The translations under genes were made by a program, and so were the position numbers. From an uncultured Myxococcales bacterium (GTDB lineage: Bacteria > Myxococcota_A > UBA9042), in contig CAITYF010000056.1 of the NCBI GenBank assembly GCA_903896545.1, positions 1-64,000 on the forward strand: a stretch of DNA of 64,000 bases, in the 5' to 3' direction. This document shows, in pieces, positions 10,101 to 17,067 of this stretch. The notes under the pieces were generated by a model that was given only the letters and a program-made list of their open reading frames with translations, searched no databases and was not told the DNA's origin. Positions within the stretch are counted from its first letter, which is position 1; every line of letters begins with the position of its first letter.

Positions 10101-10745
10101 CACCTTGTCGCCCAGCGCCTTACCCTGCTGCAACGACGCCTTGCCCAAGCGGTAGAGCACTTCGTCCATGCGCTTGTAGTTCGGCTGCTGCTGCAGAATC
10201 TTCTCGTACCACGTCAGCGACTGCTGGTAGTTCTCCACCGGCGGCACGGGACGCGGCCCGCGGTGCGCTTCCGGGAGTTTGTCCCACGATTCGAGCGCCT
10301 TGCTGTAGTCGGCCATCGACACCAGGTAGTTGTAGTGGCTGATTTCCCAGTACGACTCCGCCAAACGGAAGTACAGGTCGGCGACGTTGTCCTGACGCGG
10401 ATTGCGATCGATCATGTCATTGATCGTCTTGATCATTTTCTGCAGCGACTCGATCTTTTGGCGCTGCAGCTCGCGCTCCTTCGCCGTGAAGCCCAACGAC
10501 TCCATGCGCTCGTAGTCGAACTCGCCTTTCTTCAGCGAATCGTCCTCGGCCTTCTTTTTGGCCTGCTCCGGCGTCGGCTTCTCCTCTTCAATGAGCGCCT
10601 TCTTCTTCTCGACCTTCTTGCTGGCCGCGCCCGCCTCGGCTTCCAGCTGGCTTTCCTCTTCCTGCGCGAGCGCAAACGGCGCGGCGAACGCAAAAGCGGT
10701 CAAGACGGCCGTGTACCGCAGGACTTTTTTCTCAAGATTCAACAT
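7197..10745 (-). CDS. Large periplasmic TPR protein, GltD/GltE-class gliding-module component
   Basis: 1182 residues with a Sec signal peptide (MLNLEKKVLRYTAVLTAFAFAAPFALA) and then an acidic, Lys/Glu-rich probable coiled coil (residues about 30-90). The rest is mostly TPR, including the set VADLYFRLAESYWE, RMDEVLYRLGKASLQQ and NYALYKLGWVYYNLREFRRT, which resembles the large TPR proteins of the Myxococcus gliding complex (AglT/GltE, AgmU/GltD) as I remember them. The ORF contains no internal stop or frameshift. It lies 81 bp downstream of the GltC-like gene and 63 bp upstream of another TPR gene, in one apparent operon. The role inferred is a periplasmic scaffold linking the inner-membrane motor to outer-membrane adhesion complexes. 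It could also serve another trans-envelope machine. Confidence 0.8.
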   Translation of the reverse strand: MLNLEKKVLRYTAVLTAFAFAAPFALAQEEESQLEAEAGAASKKVEKKKALIEEEKPTPEQAKKKAEDDSLKKGEFDYERMESLGFTAKERELQRQKIESLQKMIKTINDMIDRNPRQDNVADLYFRLAESYWEISHYNYLVSMADYSKALESWDKLPEAHRGPRPVPPVENYQQSLTWYEKILQQQPNYKRMDEVLYRLGKASLQQGKALGDKVLSNKGVQYLNKLVQNFQQSKYIAQTHLALAEHFFEANNLTLAKMNYEKITQNYKGAPMFNYALYKLGWVYYNLREFRRTIETFQQVVKEIGDDKVGGKIEFRDQALKDLVQAFGELDHGWPEAKDYFAQVEGEKGMWLRLEKLAEIYIATDKDENAIELFHHFIENKPSDKRCVDWHEQIIDVRKKIGNFPDIEKAVRDFLAFTDDRTSPWIAANKGNAESVDKAQKMGETLLLYVANHHHQAAQKIEEESKESTLAKPEYAAAAKDYNEFVRRYPNSKKAYIVNFYYAEILFDQLKDYEGSRQQYKRVIELDTAGEYVEDAALGLLYSVEELMRKTHVCLENGKWVEKATCPSLVPDNVRADDGKGVKVTKVKREPKTEDEIRQSGTPKAAEPLHPLEVDYIKGADTYVNLMEQLKSKGKLGNRGSKVPEIMYLAAATYYDRGQYEEATKRFVQVHDFKPESKTAEIAVKTLIDIYARQKNWVAIEEWSRKMLVRKGRIVLETADLRKYIVVAVGEQARELAEKKDYENAHAKYDTVIREFRKDEPELAASAMYNKAVLYEDQKEDIKAIKEYEAVIKDFPKAKIAPEAMFAIGLVYEQMTQFRDAADAFLNMAKLRDNADAAQALINAGAILNALQNYKESAAAYDKFIGVASSLKPEGKDAARATELKTSIPDAEMEKAHVLEKLGADGAKLAAAQYGVVEKKYGAARPDLAVESLGRRVEALRLDNPAKNRKDVVKTADAAVKAFAAKDGAKGRAPFYYGQAVFHKAEYDFDDFDVVTLKTVKKMSQLGGVLQKKAELLKKAEKGYHEVMDATLPTNGRSWAAASAFRIGLLYFKFKEDLFNAPIPPEVKANPDLEDKYRQEIEKLAVPIEEQALAGLNFAITLAHNAGVYNKWSKEAGDYAARVNPNAFPTIEKDPNLPKAITAVKSDKATDAATSAAFVTSVRRGKLTASYKPKAEAPAAK

Positions 10746-10826
10746 CTGGTAACCTCTAGAGATTGCCGCGCTGATGGGCAGCCACAGGGCATCCGTGTGG
10801 TGCGCGCGAGGGTGGGCGGGAGCCGA

Positions 10827-12752
10827 CTAGCGGTCCATCGCCGAGCACTGCTCTTTCACAAACGCGCGATACGCGCCGATTTCATCCTTCCAGAACTCGC
10901 CTTCGAACGGCCACACCATCGCGTCAGAACCGGCGATCGCCAGATTGCCCTGCGTCGCGACGCTCTGATCCGCCGTGGTCGACTCGCCCGCGATCTTCTT
11001 TTCAATCACGACGAGCTTCAGTTCTTCCAAGTCGACGCGCAGCTGGTCCAGTTTGTCCTGATACGTGCCGATTTCCTTCTCCGTCTGACGCAGCGTCTTT
11101 TGGATGACGACACCCGCTTCCGAGATGCGCTCGTTCTTCAGCTGCCCCAGACGCGCCAGCAGGTCCTGGCCAAAGGCGCCCAGCGGCGTCAGGTTGGCCT
11201 TGATCAGCGCCTCTTCCTTGTCGATCTGCTGGATCGTCTTGTAAAGGTTGAAGAACTCAACGTTGCTCAGCACCGGCGACTGTAGCTTGCGCGGCAGGCT
11301 GTTGGCCGACTTCTTGTTCACGGACTCCAAGAACGACGAATAGAAGTCCTCCGGACGCTTGTTCTTCTTCAGGAAGTCACGCAGCGGCGGCGCCAGCACG
11401 AGCACTTCCTGAGCGAACATATTCATCGCGGCTTCGGCGTGTTCTGCCTGGCACAGGTTCACGAACGACGTGGCTTCCAACACCCACAGCTCCGGGTAGA
11501 ACTGGTGCGAGAACAGCGGCGAGTGCAGCGCGTGGAACGTGCCGAGCGCGCGCGACGTGTCGTTCTTCAGGAAGTAGGTCCAACCCGCTTCGTAGAACGC
11601 CGACGCCAGCTTCGGCGAGTTCTTGCTGATCTTCTTGTAGTAGTAGATCGCCGCGTCGAACTGCTCGAATTCGTAGGCAAGTCGCGCAAGCGCGAGGTAG
11701 GACAGATCGACGACCGGCTGGCCGGCCGAACCCTGCGCTTCACCGGCGACGACCGCCTGCTGGAACGCTTGGCTCGCGGCTTTGACCATTTCCGCCTTGC
11801 CGATCGACTCGTCTTCAAACGCGATCAGGCCCAGCAGGTACTGCGCGCGACCGTAGTCGTCCGCCTTCGCGGCGACCTTCTCCAGGTACGGCTTGGAATC
11901 CGCCGACAGACCGAAGTCATGCAGGAACTCGCCGACGAAGTAGTTGAAGCTGCTCTGGAATTTCTCATCCGAACCCGCAACGTTGAACTTGGTCAGGTCT
12001 TCCAACTCCGGCGGACGGTAGTTGATCTTGCGGCGCAGGTCGCGCAGCTGCTCAAACGCTTGCGTGAAGAACATCTTGTCCGAACCTGCGCGGACGACTT
12101 CCAACAGCAAGTTGGCCGCCGACTGCATCAGCCCGGCGCGGGCGAGCGCGTTGGCAATGCCGTACTTGGCGACGTACACCTCGTTGGAGTCCGGCGGGAA
12201 CGGCACGCCGCCCGGACCGTCTTCGATGAACTTGTTGAACACCTGAATCGCTTTGACGAACTCGCCGCTGTTGGCGTAGTCCTGACCGGTCTTCAGCACC
12301 TTCGACGCGAACGCCTTGCGGACGGCATCCTGACGCCGACGCTCTTCCTCAGCCAGCCGAACAGCCTCTTCCTTGATCTGCGCTTCCTCGGCCGCCTGCT
12401 CAGCCGCCGAAAGTTCGCGCTTCTCTTTTTCCTTCGCCTTGCCCGCCGCCGTCGTCGGCGCCGCATCCGCCTTGCCGTTTTGCAGCATCGCGCGAATGAC
12501 CTTCTCGGACACGCCTTTCTTCTTCAGATCGACGATGTCCGACGGCTTCAAGTTGAACGCCGCGCCGTCCTTCTGGATCTTCTTGATGATTTGCTCATCC
12601 GGAATATCCAAGCCAACCAGCGTGACCACGTCTTGCACCGTGATGGCAAACGCGTGGGCGGCCGGCAAAAGCAGCGCGATCGTGGTCGTACCGGTCACCA
12701 CCAAGCGGCGAACAGTGCGGTTCTGGAACATGGACTGGGCGAGTGGCTTCAC
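10827..12752 (-). CDS. gltC: GltC-like periplasmic TPR protein
   Basis: 641 residues. The start is a GTG at 12750-12752 with GGGAG about 8 nt upstream; the ATG at 12731 is possible but has no ribosome-binding site. A signal-like segment ends near PAAHAFA. A short helical repeat domain follows (LDIPDEQIIKKIQKDG and GVSEKVIRAMLQNG), then a charged coiled coil, then TPR-like helices through most of the protein. The C-terminus contains WPFEGEFWKDEIGAYRAF, which I associate with GltC of the Myxococcus gliding complex. The gene order (two barrels, then this TPR protein) matches gltB-gltA-gltC. It probably works in the periplasm with the adjacent barrels. The orthology rests on length, order and motif, not on an alignment. 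Confidence 0.72.
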   Translation of the reverse strand: MKPLAQSMFQNRTVRRLVVTGTTTIALLLPAAHAFAITVQDVVTLVGLDIPDEQIIKKIQKDGAAFNLKPSDIVDLKKKGVSEKVIRAMLQNGKADAAPTTAAGKAKEKEKRELSAAEQAAEEAQIKEEAVRLAEEERRRQDAVRKAFASKVLKTGQDYANSGEFVKAIQVFNKFIEDGPGGVPFPPDSNEVYVAKYGIANALARAGLMQSAANLLLEVVRAGSDKMFFTQAFEQLRDLRRKINYRPPELEDLTKFNVAGSDEKFQSSFNYFVGEFLHDFGLSADSKPYLEKVAAKADDYGRAQYLLGLIAFEDESIGKAEMVKAASQAFQQAVVAGEAQGSAGQPVVDLSYLALARLAYEFEQFDAAIYYYKKISKNSPKLASAFYEAGWTYFLKNDTSRALGTFHALHSPLFSHQFYPELWVLEATSFVNLCQAEHAEAAMNMFAQEVLVLAPPLRDFLKKNKRPEDFYSSFLESVNKKSANSLPRKLQSPVLSNVEFFNLYKTIQQIDKEEALIKANLTPLGAFGQDLLARLGQLKNERISEAGVVIQKTLRQTEKEIGTYQDKLDQLRVDLEELKLVVIEKKIAGESTTADQSVATQGNLAIAGSDAMVWPFEGEFWKDEIGAYRAFVKEQCSAMDR

Positions 12753-12830
12753 GGCTCGGCTCCCTTTGCGTTGGCTGTCGCGAGGTGGACAGCTTCAGAA
12801 TCGTTGCGACGTTGCGTCGAGAAGATCGGT

Positions 12831-13754
12831 TTACTGCAGACCAGAGGTGAACCAGGTCAGCGAAATGGTCGCCGCCATCGGGTGCGACACACCGCCGGCG
12901 CCTGCGTGCGTTGCCGAACCGAACAGATCGCGCAGCTTCGGGTAGAACAGCTGGTTGTAGTCGATGCCCAGCGCGAGGCGCTCGGACACATACATCTGCA
13001 GGGTCGCGCCCACGCTACCTGCCGGGTCCGGCGCGTAGGTCGGGTGCAGCTCTTGGCCCTGATCGACGATTTTCGTCATCACGGCGCCGACGCCGAAGTT
13101 CAACGACAGGTCGAATTCCATCAAGCGCGTGGTGAAGAAGCCGAACTTGCCGTGCAAGAGGTTCCAGTCGACGCCCGCGAGCGCGAAGCCTTCCAGCGTT
13201 TGCGGCAGACGCACTTCCAAGCCAGGACCGTCGGGACGCGACAACGTGAGGCTGTTCTGCAGCGAAGTCTGCTGCGGCAGCGTGTAGTTCGCGCGGATGT
13301 GAAGCGCCAAGTCCTCAGAGAAGAAGTACTGGTAGCCGACGCCCATCGCCACGTACGCAAAGAAGTCGTCGTTCGGCACGACGCCTGCGTTGATGGACAG
13401 GCCGTGACGCCCTTCCTTCAAGATCGCGCGCTTCTGAATGACGCGGATCTCACGGCGCGCGGCCCAGTCCAAGCGGCTGCCCGGCGGAACGCTGTCGTCG
13501 TAGATGCCATAGGCACTTTCCGCGGCGCCGCCCACTTCGGGGACGGCCTCCTTGGTAGGCACCGCCTCCGCAGGGGCAGCTTCAGCCGGTTTGGCATCCG
13601 CGGGAGCGGCTTCAGCCGGCGCGGCTTCAACAGCCGGAGCGGGGTCAGCAGCCGGTGGATCAGAAGCGAATGCAGGCGCGGCAGTCGCAACTAGCGCGCA
13701 CGACGCGGCCAGAAGCGGGGACTGCCAGGACTTGAGAATCAGCGGGAGGCGCAT
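12831..13754 (-). CDS. Outer-membrane beta-barrel protein, GltA/GltB (CglE)-type
   Basis: The start is set at MRLPLILKSWQSPLLAA (13754), 20 codons inside the ORF-track start, because it opens a standard signal peptide ending APAFA. A Pro/Ala/Glu-rich linker (residues about 30-85) precedes a barrel domain of alternating strands such as GLSINAGVVPNDDFFAYV and DLALHIRANYTL. The protein ends in a hydrophobic strand. The GVVPND.F motif is shared with the next gene, so the two barrels are paralogues. This pairing directly upstream of the GltC-like gene is the arrangement of the Myxococcus outer-membrane gliding proteins. The inferred role is part of an outer-membrane complex that holds the VWA adhesin or couples it to periplasmic TPR proteins. 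Confidence 0.78.
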   Translation of the reverse strand: MRLPLILKSWQSPLLAASCALVATAAPAFASDPPAADPAPAVEAAPAEAAPADAKPAEAAPAEAVPTKEAVPEVGGAAESAYGIYDDSVPPGSRLDWAARREIRVIQKRAILKEGRHGLSINAGVVPNDDFFAYVAMGVGYQYFFSEDLALHIRANYTLPQQTSLQNSLTLSRPDGPGLEVRLPQTLEGFALAGVDWNLLHGKFGFFTTRLMEFDLSLNFGVGAVMTKIVDQGQELHPTYAPDPAGSVGATLQMYVSERLALGIDYNQLFYPKLRDLFGSATHAGAGGVSHPMAATISLTWFTSGLQ

Positions 13755-13814
13755 CAGGACCTCTATCAGACAGGGTGCAAACGGGACGACGTGCGGTGGT
13801 TGCCGCAACGCCAA

Positions 13815-14609
13815 CTACTTCGTCAGGAACGCCAAGCCGAGCGTGAACTCGACGGGAGCCAGGAACGGCTTGCCTTGGTCGGGGAAATACAGGAACTGCC
13901 GGTAGTCCCAACGGACGTTCAGCCAGCGGGTCAGGTAGAAACGCATCGTCGCGCCCCAGTGACCGCCCACCTTGACCTTGGACTCGGGCACCGAGTCGCC
14001 ATCCGCGGACGTGTCGATGTTGGCACCAATGATGCCAACGCCGCCGACGAAGCCCAGATCGAAGTTCGAGAGCTTCGACGCGAAGATGCCGATCTTGCCG
14101 TGCAGCGGTGCCCACGCGAGGTCGACCGAGCTCAGCCATTTCATCTGCGGAACTTTCTTGGCGCCCTTGGTCAAGTCGGTTGGACCGTTCTTGCCGCCAG
14201 GTACCGCGATGAGGAACGCCTGCAGGTCGCTATTGCCGTTCAGCAGGTAGGAGAAGCCGCCTTCAACCGACAGCGTGTCCGTCAGGAAGTAGCCCAGCCG
14301 ACCGCCGACCGCCTTGGGAAAGTAGAACGAATCGTTGGGCACCACGCCGAAGTGCAGGGCGGCTTCAAAGCCACCTTTGCGCTCGTACATGGGATTCTGC
14401 AACGACGTCACTTTCTGCTCAGCGTTCCAGTACTTGTCGAGTTCGCCGTCAATCGGCTGACTGCCGTTGTAGGTCGGATCGCCCTTGACGTCTTCCGCCA
14501 GAGCGCTCCGCGGCGCGATCGCGGCCATCGCCAGCGCGGCGAGGCACAGGCCAAGCTTTCCGAGAACGCGGTGCTGCGCTCCTGCAAGCTGGCTGAGATT
14601 GAGGTTCAT
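13815..14609 (-). CDS. Outer-membrane beta-barrel protein, GltB/CglE-type
   Basis: The start chosen is MNLNLSQLAGAQ (14609), because GGAGGAG sits 5 nt upstream of it; the upstream ATG (MEEKMNLN) would bury this site. The signal peptide ends near RSALA. The 264-residue product has a barrel pattern (AALHFGVVPNDSFYF, GGRLGYFLTDTLSVEGGFSY, GHWGATMRFYLTRWLNVRWD) and a C-terminal strand ending FTLGLAFLTK, suited to BAM-dependent insertion. It shares the GVVPND.F motif with its downstream paralogue and lies 89 bp after the CglB-like gene. As I recall, these barrels belong to the myxobacterial family annotated as CglE or GltA/GltB. The symbol is left empty because I cannot tell the two orthologues apart. 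Confidence 0.78.
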   Translation of the reverse strand: MNLNLSQLAGAQHRVLGKLGLCLAALAMAAIAPRSALAEDVKGDPTYNGSQPIDGELDKYWNAEQKVTSLQNPMYERKGGFEAALHFGVVPNDSFYFPKAVGGRLGYFLTDTLSVEGGFSYLLNGNSDLQAFLIAVPGGKNGPTDLTKGAKKVPQMKWLSSVDLAWAPLHGKIGIFASKLSNFDLGFVGGVGIIGANIDTSADGDSVPESKVKVGGHWGATMRFYLTRWLNVRWDYRQFLYFPDQGKPFLAPVEFTLGLAFLTK

Positions 14610-14698
14610 CTTCTCCTCCATCCTATCTTTCCCAAACGAACGTTCCAGACACTGTCGTCTCGCGATCGACCAGGCCACGCGGCCGGTATCGCCTTGAA

Positions 14699-16675
14699 TT
14701 ACGGCTTGTTCGCGATCGCTTCAGCGCACTTCTGGCCGGCCGTGCACGCGCCATTGCGGCAGGTGCCGGTCGCGCCGCCCGACGCGCAGGGCTCGCCGTT
14801 GGGGGCCTGAATCGTCACGCAAACGCCGCCTTCCCCGCAGTGATTGGCGCCGCAGCTGTCCGCGCCACCGCAGTCAGCGTCCGCCGCGCACGGGATGCGC
14901 ACCATGACGCGGCGATCCTCTTGGCCGTTGACCGTGAAGCGCCACGACTGCGGGTCCAGATCGTGGACGGCTGGGTCGAGGCTGGCGAACTTGCTGTCGG
15001 TGAACACGAAGTCGCCGTCGATAGCGCGAATCGCGCCTTTGGGGAATTCCGATTCCGTGTTGATCGAAGCCCACTTGTAGCCGACTCGCCACGTGCCCGA
15101 CAGGCCGTTGCGGACGCGGTTGACGGCGCGCGCGAGCGCATCCGAGAACTCCTGCGACGACGACTTGTTGAAGTTCTCCGAGTTGATGAACTGGTACGTG
15201 CCATCGGTGCGGCAAGCCATTTCCATCATGCGCGGATCCGGTTCCTTGTAGCCCGGCGCCTGGAACTGCACGAAGTGCACGTGAATCGGATACGGTTGCG
15301 CGGTGCCGTCACCCTTGGTGAACTTGGCCATCCGAATCAGCGTATCCTTCCACTTCGCGTCCGCCGTCGAGCACTTCACGCGGCACTTGCCGTTGGTCGG
15401 ATCCTTGAGCGAGACGTAGCTGAACTCGTCGCTGTCGACGCAGGTGTCGGGGCCGTCGGTCACGACGACGATGTGCATCGCACCGAGCGGACCGAACGAG
15501 CCGTCCGGGCAGTTCGCGCCGCCGTTGGCGAGGAACTGGAACGCGTTGTCGACCGTTTTCCACAGTGAAGCGCGGCCCGTGGCGCCGTTGCGGCGCAGAT
15601 CCAGGCCGTTCTCCAGGTCCTTGCGCTGCGCGGTGCTCGAACCGAAAGCGAGGCATTCGGCGTTGGCGAGCGCGACGTTGTAGCTGTCGTTGGTCTGCGT
15701 GGGCTCCTGAATGCAAGAGCCCGGCGCGGGGCAACTTGACTCCACTTCAGGGCGGCACGCCGCGTTCTCAAAAGCCGGGTCAAAGCCCGGATCGCCGTTG
15801 CCGGTGCAGTAGAAGGAGTCCGACGACGCGATCTTCGGGCCGTTTTCGTCAAACACGTAACCGACGACGCGGTCCTTGGTGTTCAAGGCTTCGACAAAGT
15901 TCAGCGCGGTGTTGAAGCGCAGGCTGCTCCAGTCCGACGCCAAACCGGTCAGGTCCGTGCCTGCCTTGTAATAGCCCTCCGCCTCTTCTTTCAGCAGATC
16001 CTTGTCAACGTTGCCCTTCATCGAGCCGGAGTTGTCGAGAATCAGCGCCAAGTTGATGCGCGTCGCTTCATCCTGATTCGGATTGCAGCGATCGGCGATG
16101 TTCTTGTAGACCACCTGCGACGCGTCGATGGTCTGCGGCGCGGAACCACACGGCGACAGATCGGTCTGCGCACCGACGCAGCGCGCCGAGAACTGGAAGT
16201 TGCCGACCGACACCGTCGCGGGCACGTCCGTGCGCACGCGGGTCAGATTGATCAGCTCGCCTTCCTTGATCGAGTTGTCCTTGTCATCCGGGCAAGCTGG
16301 CTTGTTCAAGCTCGACGACATGAAATTCGCCGTGACTTCCAAGCCATTGGCCTCCGCCGGACCCGGTTCTGGCGGCAGGAGCGGATCCGACGCGTCGAGC
16401 GGCGCGCCGCACACGCGACCAATCACGTGCCCATTCGCGTCGATCTTGGCCGGGAAGGCCGTCACGGCTTCGATGGCGTAAAACTTGCGATCGGGCAGCG
16501 TGAACTTCGCCGTCGAGTCGCAGGAAGAAAGGCCACCAGTAATCGACCAGACGCTCGCCACGCTCAACGCGCTGGCGACGGTCGGCAACCACAAGGTCGC
16601 GAGCGATCGGCGCTGCACTTTCGGCTGGTTGGAGTCGGAGGAGGCTCGGGTGTTGCGGTCCAGATTCATCGACAT
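14699..16675 (-). CDS. cglB: CglB-like von Willebrand A-domain lipoprotein (probable gliding adhesin)
   Basis: 658 residues with a long basic N-terminus and a lipobox (SITGGLSSC) near residue 52. The VWA fold is evident from the MIDAS motif in INLALILDNSGSMKG and a second metal-site strand AMHIVVVTDGPDTCVD. Several cysteines are spread through the domain. The C-terminus is a Cys-rich segment (CGGADSCGANHCGEGGVC). In Myxococcus, CglB is a VWA lipoprotein adhesin exposed at focal adhesions; that protein is shorter (about 416 residues). An ATG with AGGAG 4-5 nt upstream supports the start. It heads the minus-strand module followed by two barrels and the TPR proteins. A CglD-type VWA lipoprotein is the main alternative. 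Confidence 0.75.
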   Translation of the reverse strand: MSMNLDRNTRASSDSNQPKVQRRSLATLWLPTVASALSVASVWSITGGLSSCDSTAKFTLPDRKFYAIEAVTAFPAKIDANGHVIGRVCGAPLDASDPLLPPEPGPAEANGLEVTANFMSSSLNKPACPDDKDNSIKEGELINLTRVRTDVPATVSVGNFQFSARCVGAQTDLSPCGSAPQTIDASQVVYKNIADRCNPNQDEATRINLALILDNSGSMKGNVDKDLLKEEAEGYYKAGTDLTGLASDWSSLRFNTALNFVEALNTKDRVVGYVFDENGPKIASSDSFYCTGNGDPGFDPAFENAACRPEVESSCPAPGSCIQEPTQTNDSYNVALANAECLAFGSSTAQRKDLENGLDLRRNGATGRASLWKTVDNAFQFLANGGANCPDGSFGPLGAMHIVVVTDGPDTCVDSDEFSYVSLKDPTNGKCRVKCSTADAKWKDTLIRMAKFTKGDGTAQPYPIHVHFVQFQAPGYKEPDPRMMEMACRTDGTYQFINSENFNKSSSQEFSDALARAVNRVRNGLSGTWRVGYKWASINTESEFPKGAIRAIDGDFVFTDSKFASLDPAVHDLDPQSWRFTVNGQEDRRVMVRIPCAADADCGGADSCGANHCGEGGVCVTIQAPNGEPCASGGATGTCRNGACTAGQKCAEAIANKP

Positions 16676-16722
16676 GACGCTCCTGAGGAACAGCGCGAAG
16701 CGGGGTGTACGAGGTCCTCGGG

Positions 16723-16742
16723 CTGTTTTGGGCCCAGAACAG
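16723..16742. promoter_or_regulatory. Near-perfect 20-bp dyad upstream of the CglB-like gene
   Basis: CTGTTTTGGGCCCAGAACAG is symmetrical at 18 of 20 positions and lies about 48 bp upstream of the CglB-like ATG. A related sequence, ATTTTGGCCCAGAA, occurs at 4724-4736 upstream of the small gene 4466-4702 in the same cluster. It is a candidate operator. Confidence 0.35.
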
Positions 16743-16948
16743 AGTCACCCTCGCAACGCGGGCGTGCCCGGAAAACCGTTGCGGCATCGCGCGTTGGCTG
16801 CATCGAGGGACAAAATCCCCCTTCAGCAGGGCGTTGATAGTTCCCCGCCTCGGCCCGCTAGTCAAGTCCAGTATCACGTTAGCTTGTGTGTGTTACGCCG
16901 CTGTTGCTTGCAGAACGGGTTGCGTCGGGTGGCCGGGGCATTTGCAAG

Positions 16949-16977
16949 TTGACGCGTTGCGGCAAGAACCCTACAGT
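16949..16977 (+). promoter_or_regulatory. Predicted sigma-70-type promoter for the 17068 lipoprotein gene
   Basis: TTGACG (16949-16954), a 17-bp spacer and TACAGT (16972-16977) make a good match to the -35/-10 pattern. The predicted start is near 16984, leaving a leader of about 84 nt before the ATG at 17068. Confidence 0.5.
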
Positions 16978-17067
16978 CAAAGGTTGGTGTGCGTATAGGT
17001 AACCCGCCTTTCGCTCCCCGGTTGGTCCTGCCGAATCAGGATCCACGCGAACTGAGGACTTGCTGCC

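Larger units (their letters stand above)
16676..17067. other. 392-bp divergent intergenic region between the CglB-like gene and the plus-strand lipoproteins
   Basis: No plausible gene is seen. The region holds a near-perfect 20-bp dyad close to the CglB-like gene (16723-16742) and a good sigma-70-type promoter for the plus-strand gene (16949-16977). No clear promoter for the minus strand was found. Confidence 0.6.

Noticed and set aside
6186-11285. 1699-codon plus-strand ORF
   Set aside because: It is antisense to three TPR genes, is extremely rich in Arg/His/Leu/Val, has no domain signature, and is the usual shadow ORF of GC-rich coding DNA.
11439-13694. 751-codon plus-strand ORF
   Set aside because: Antisense to the GltC-like gene and a barrel gene; its composition is typical of a shadow frame.
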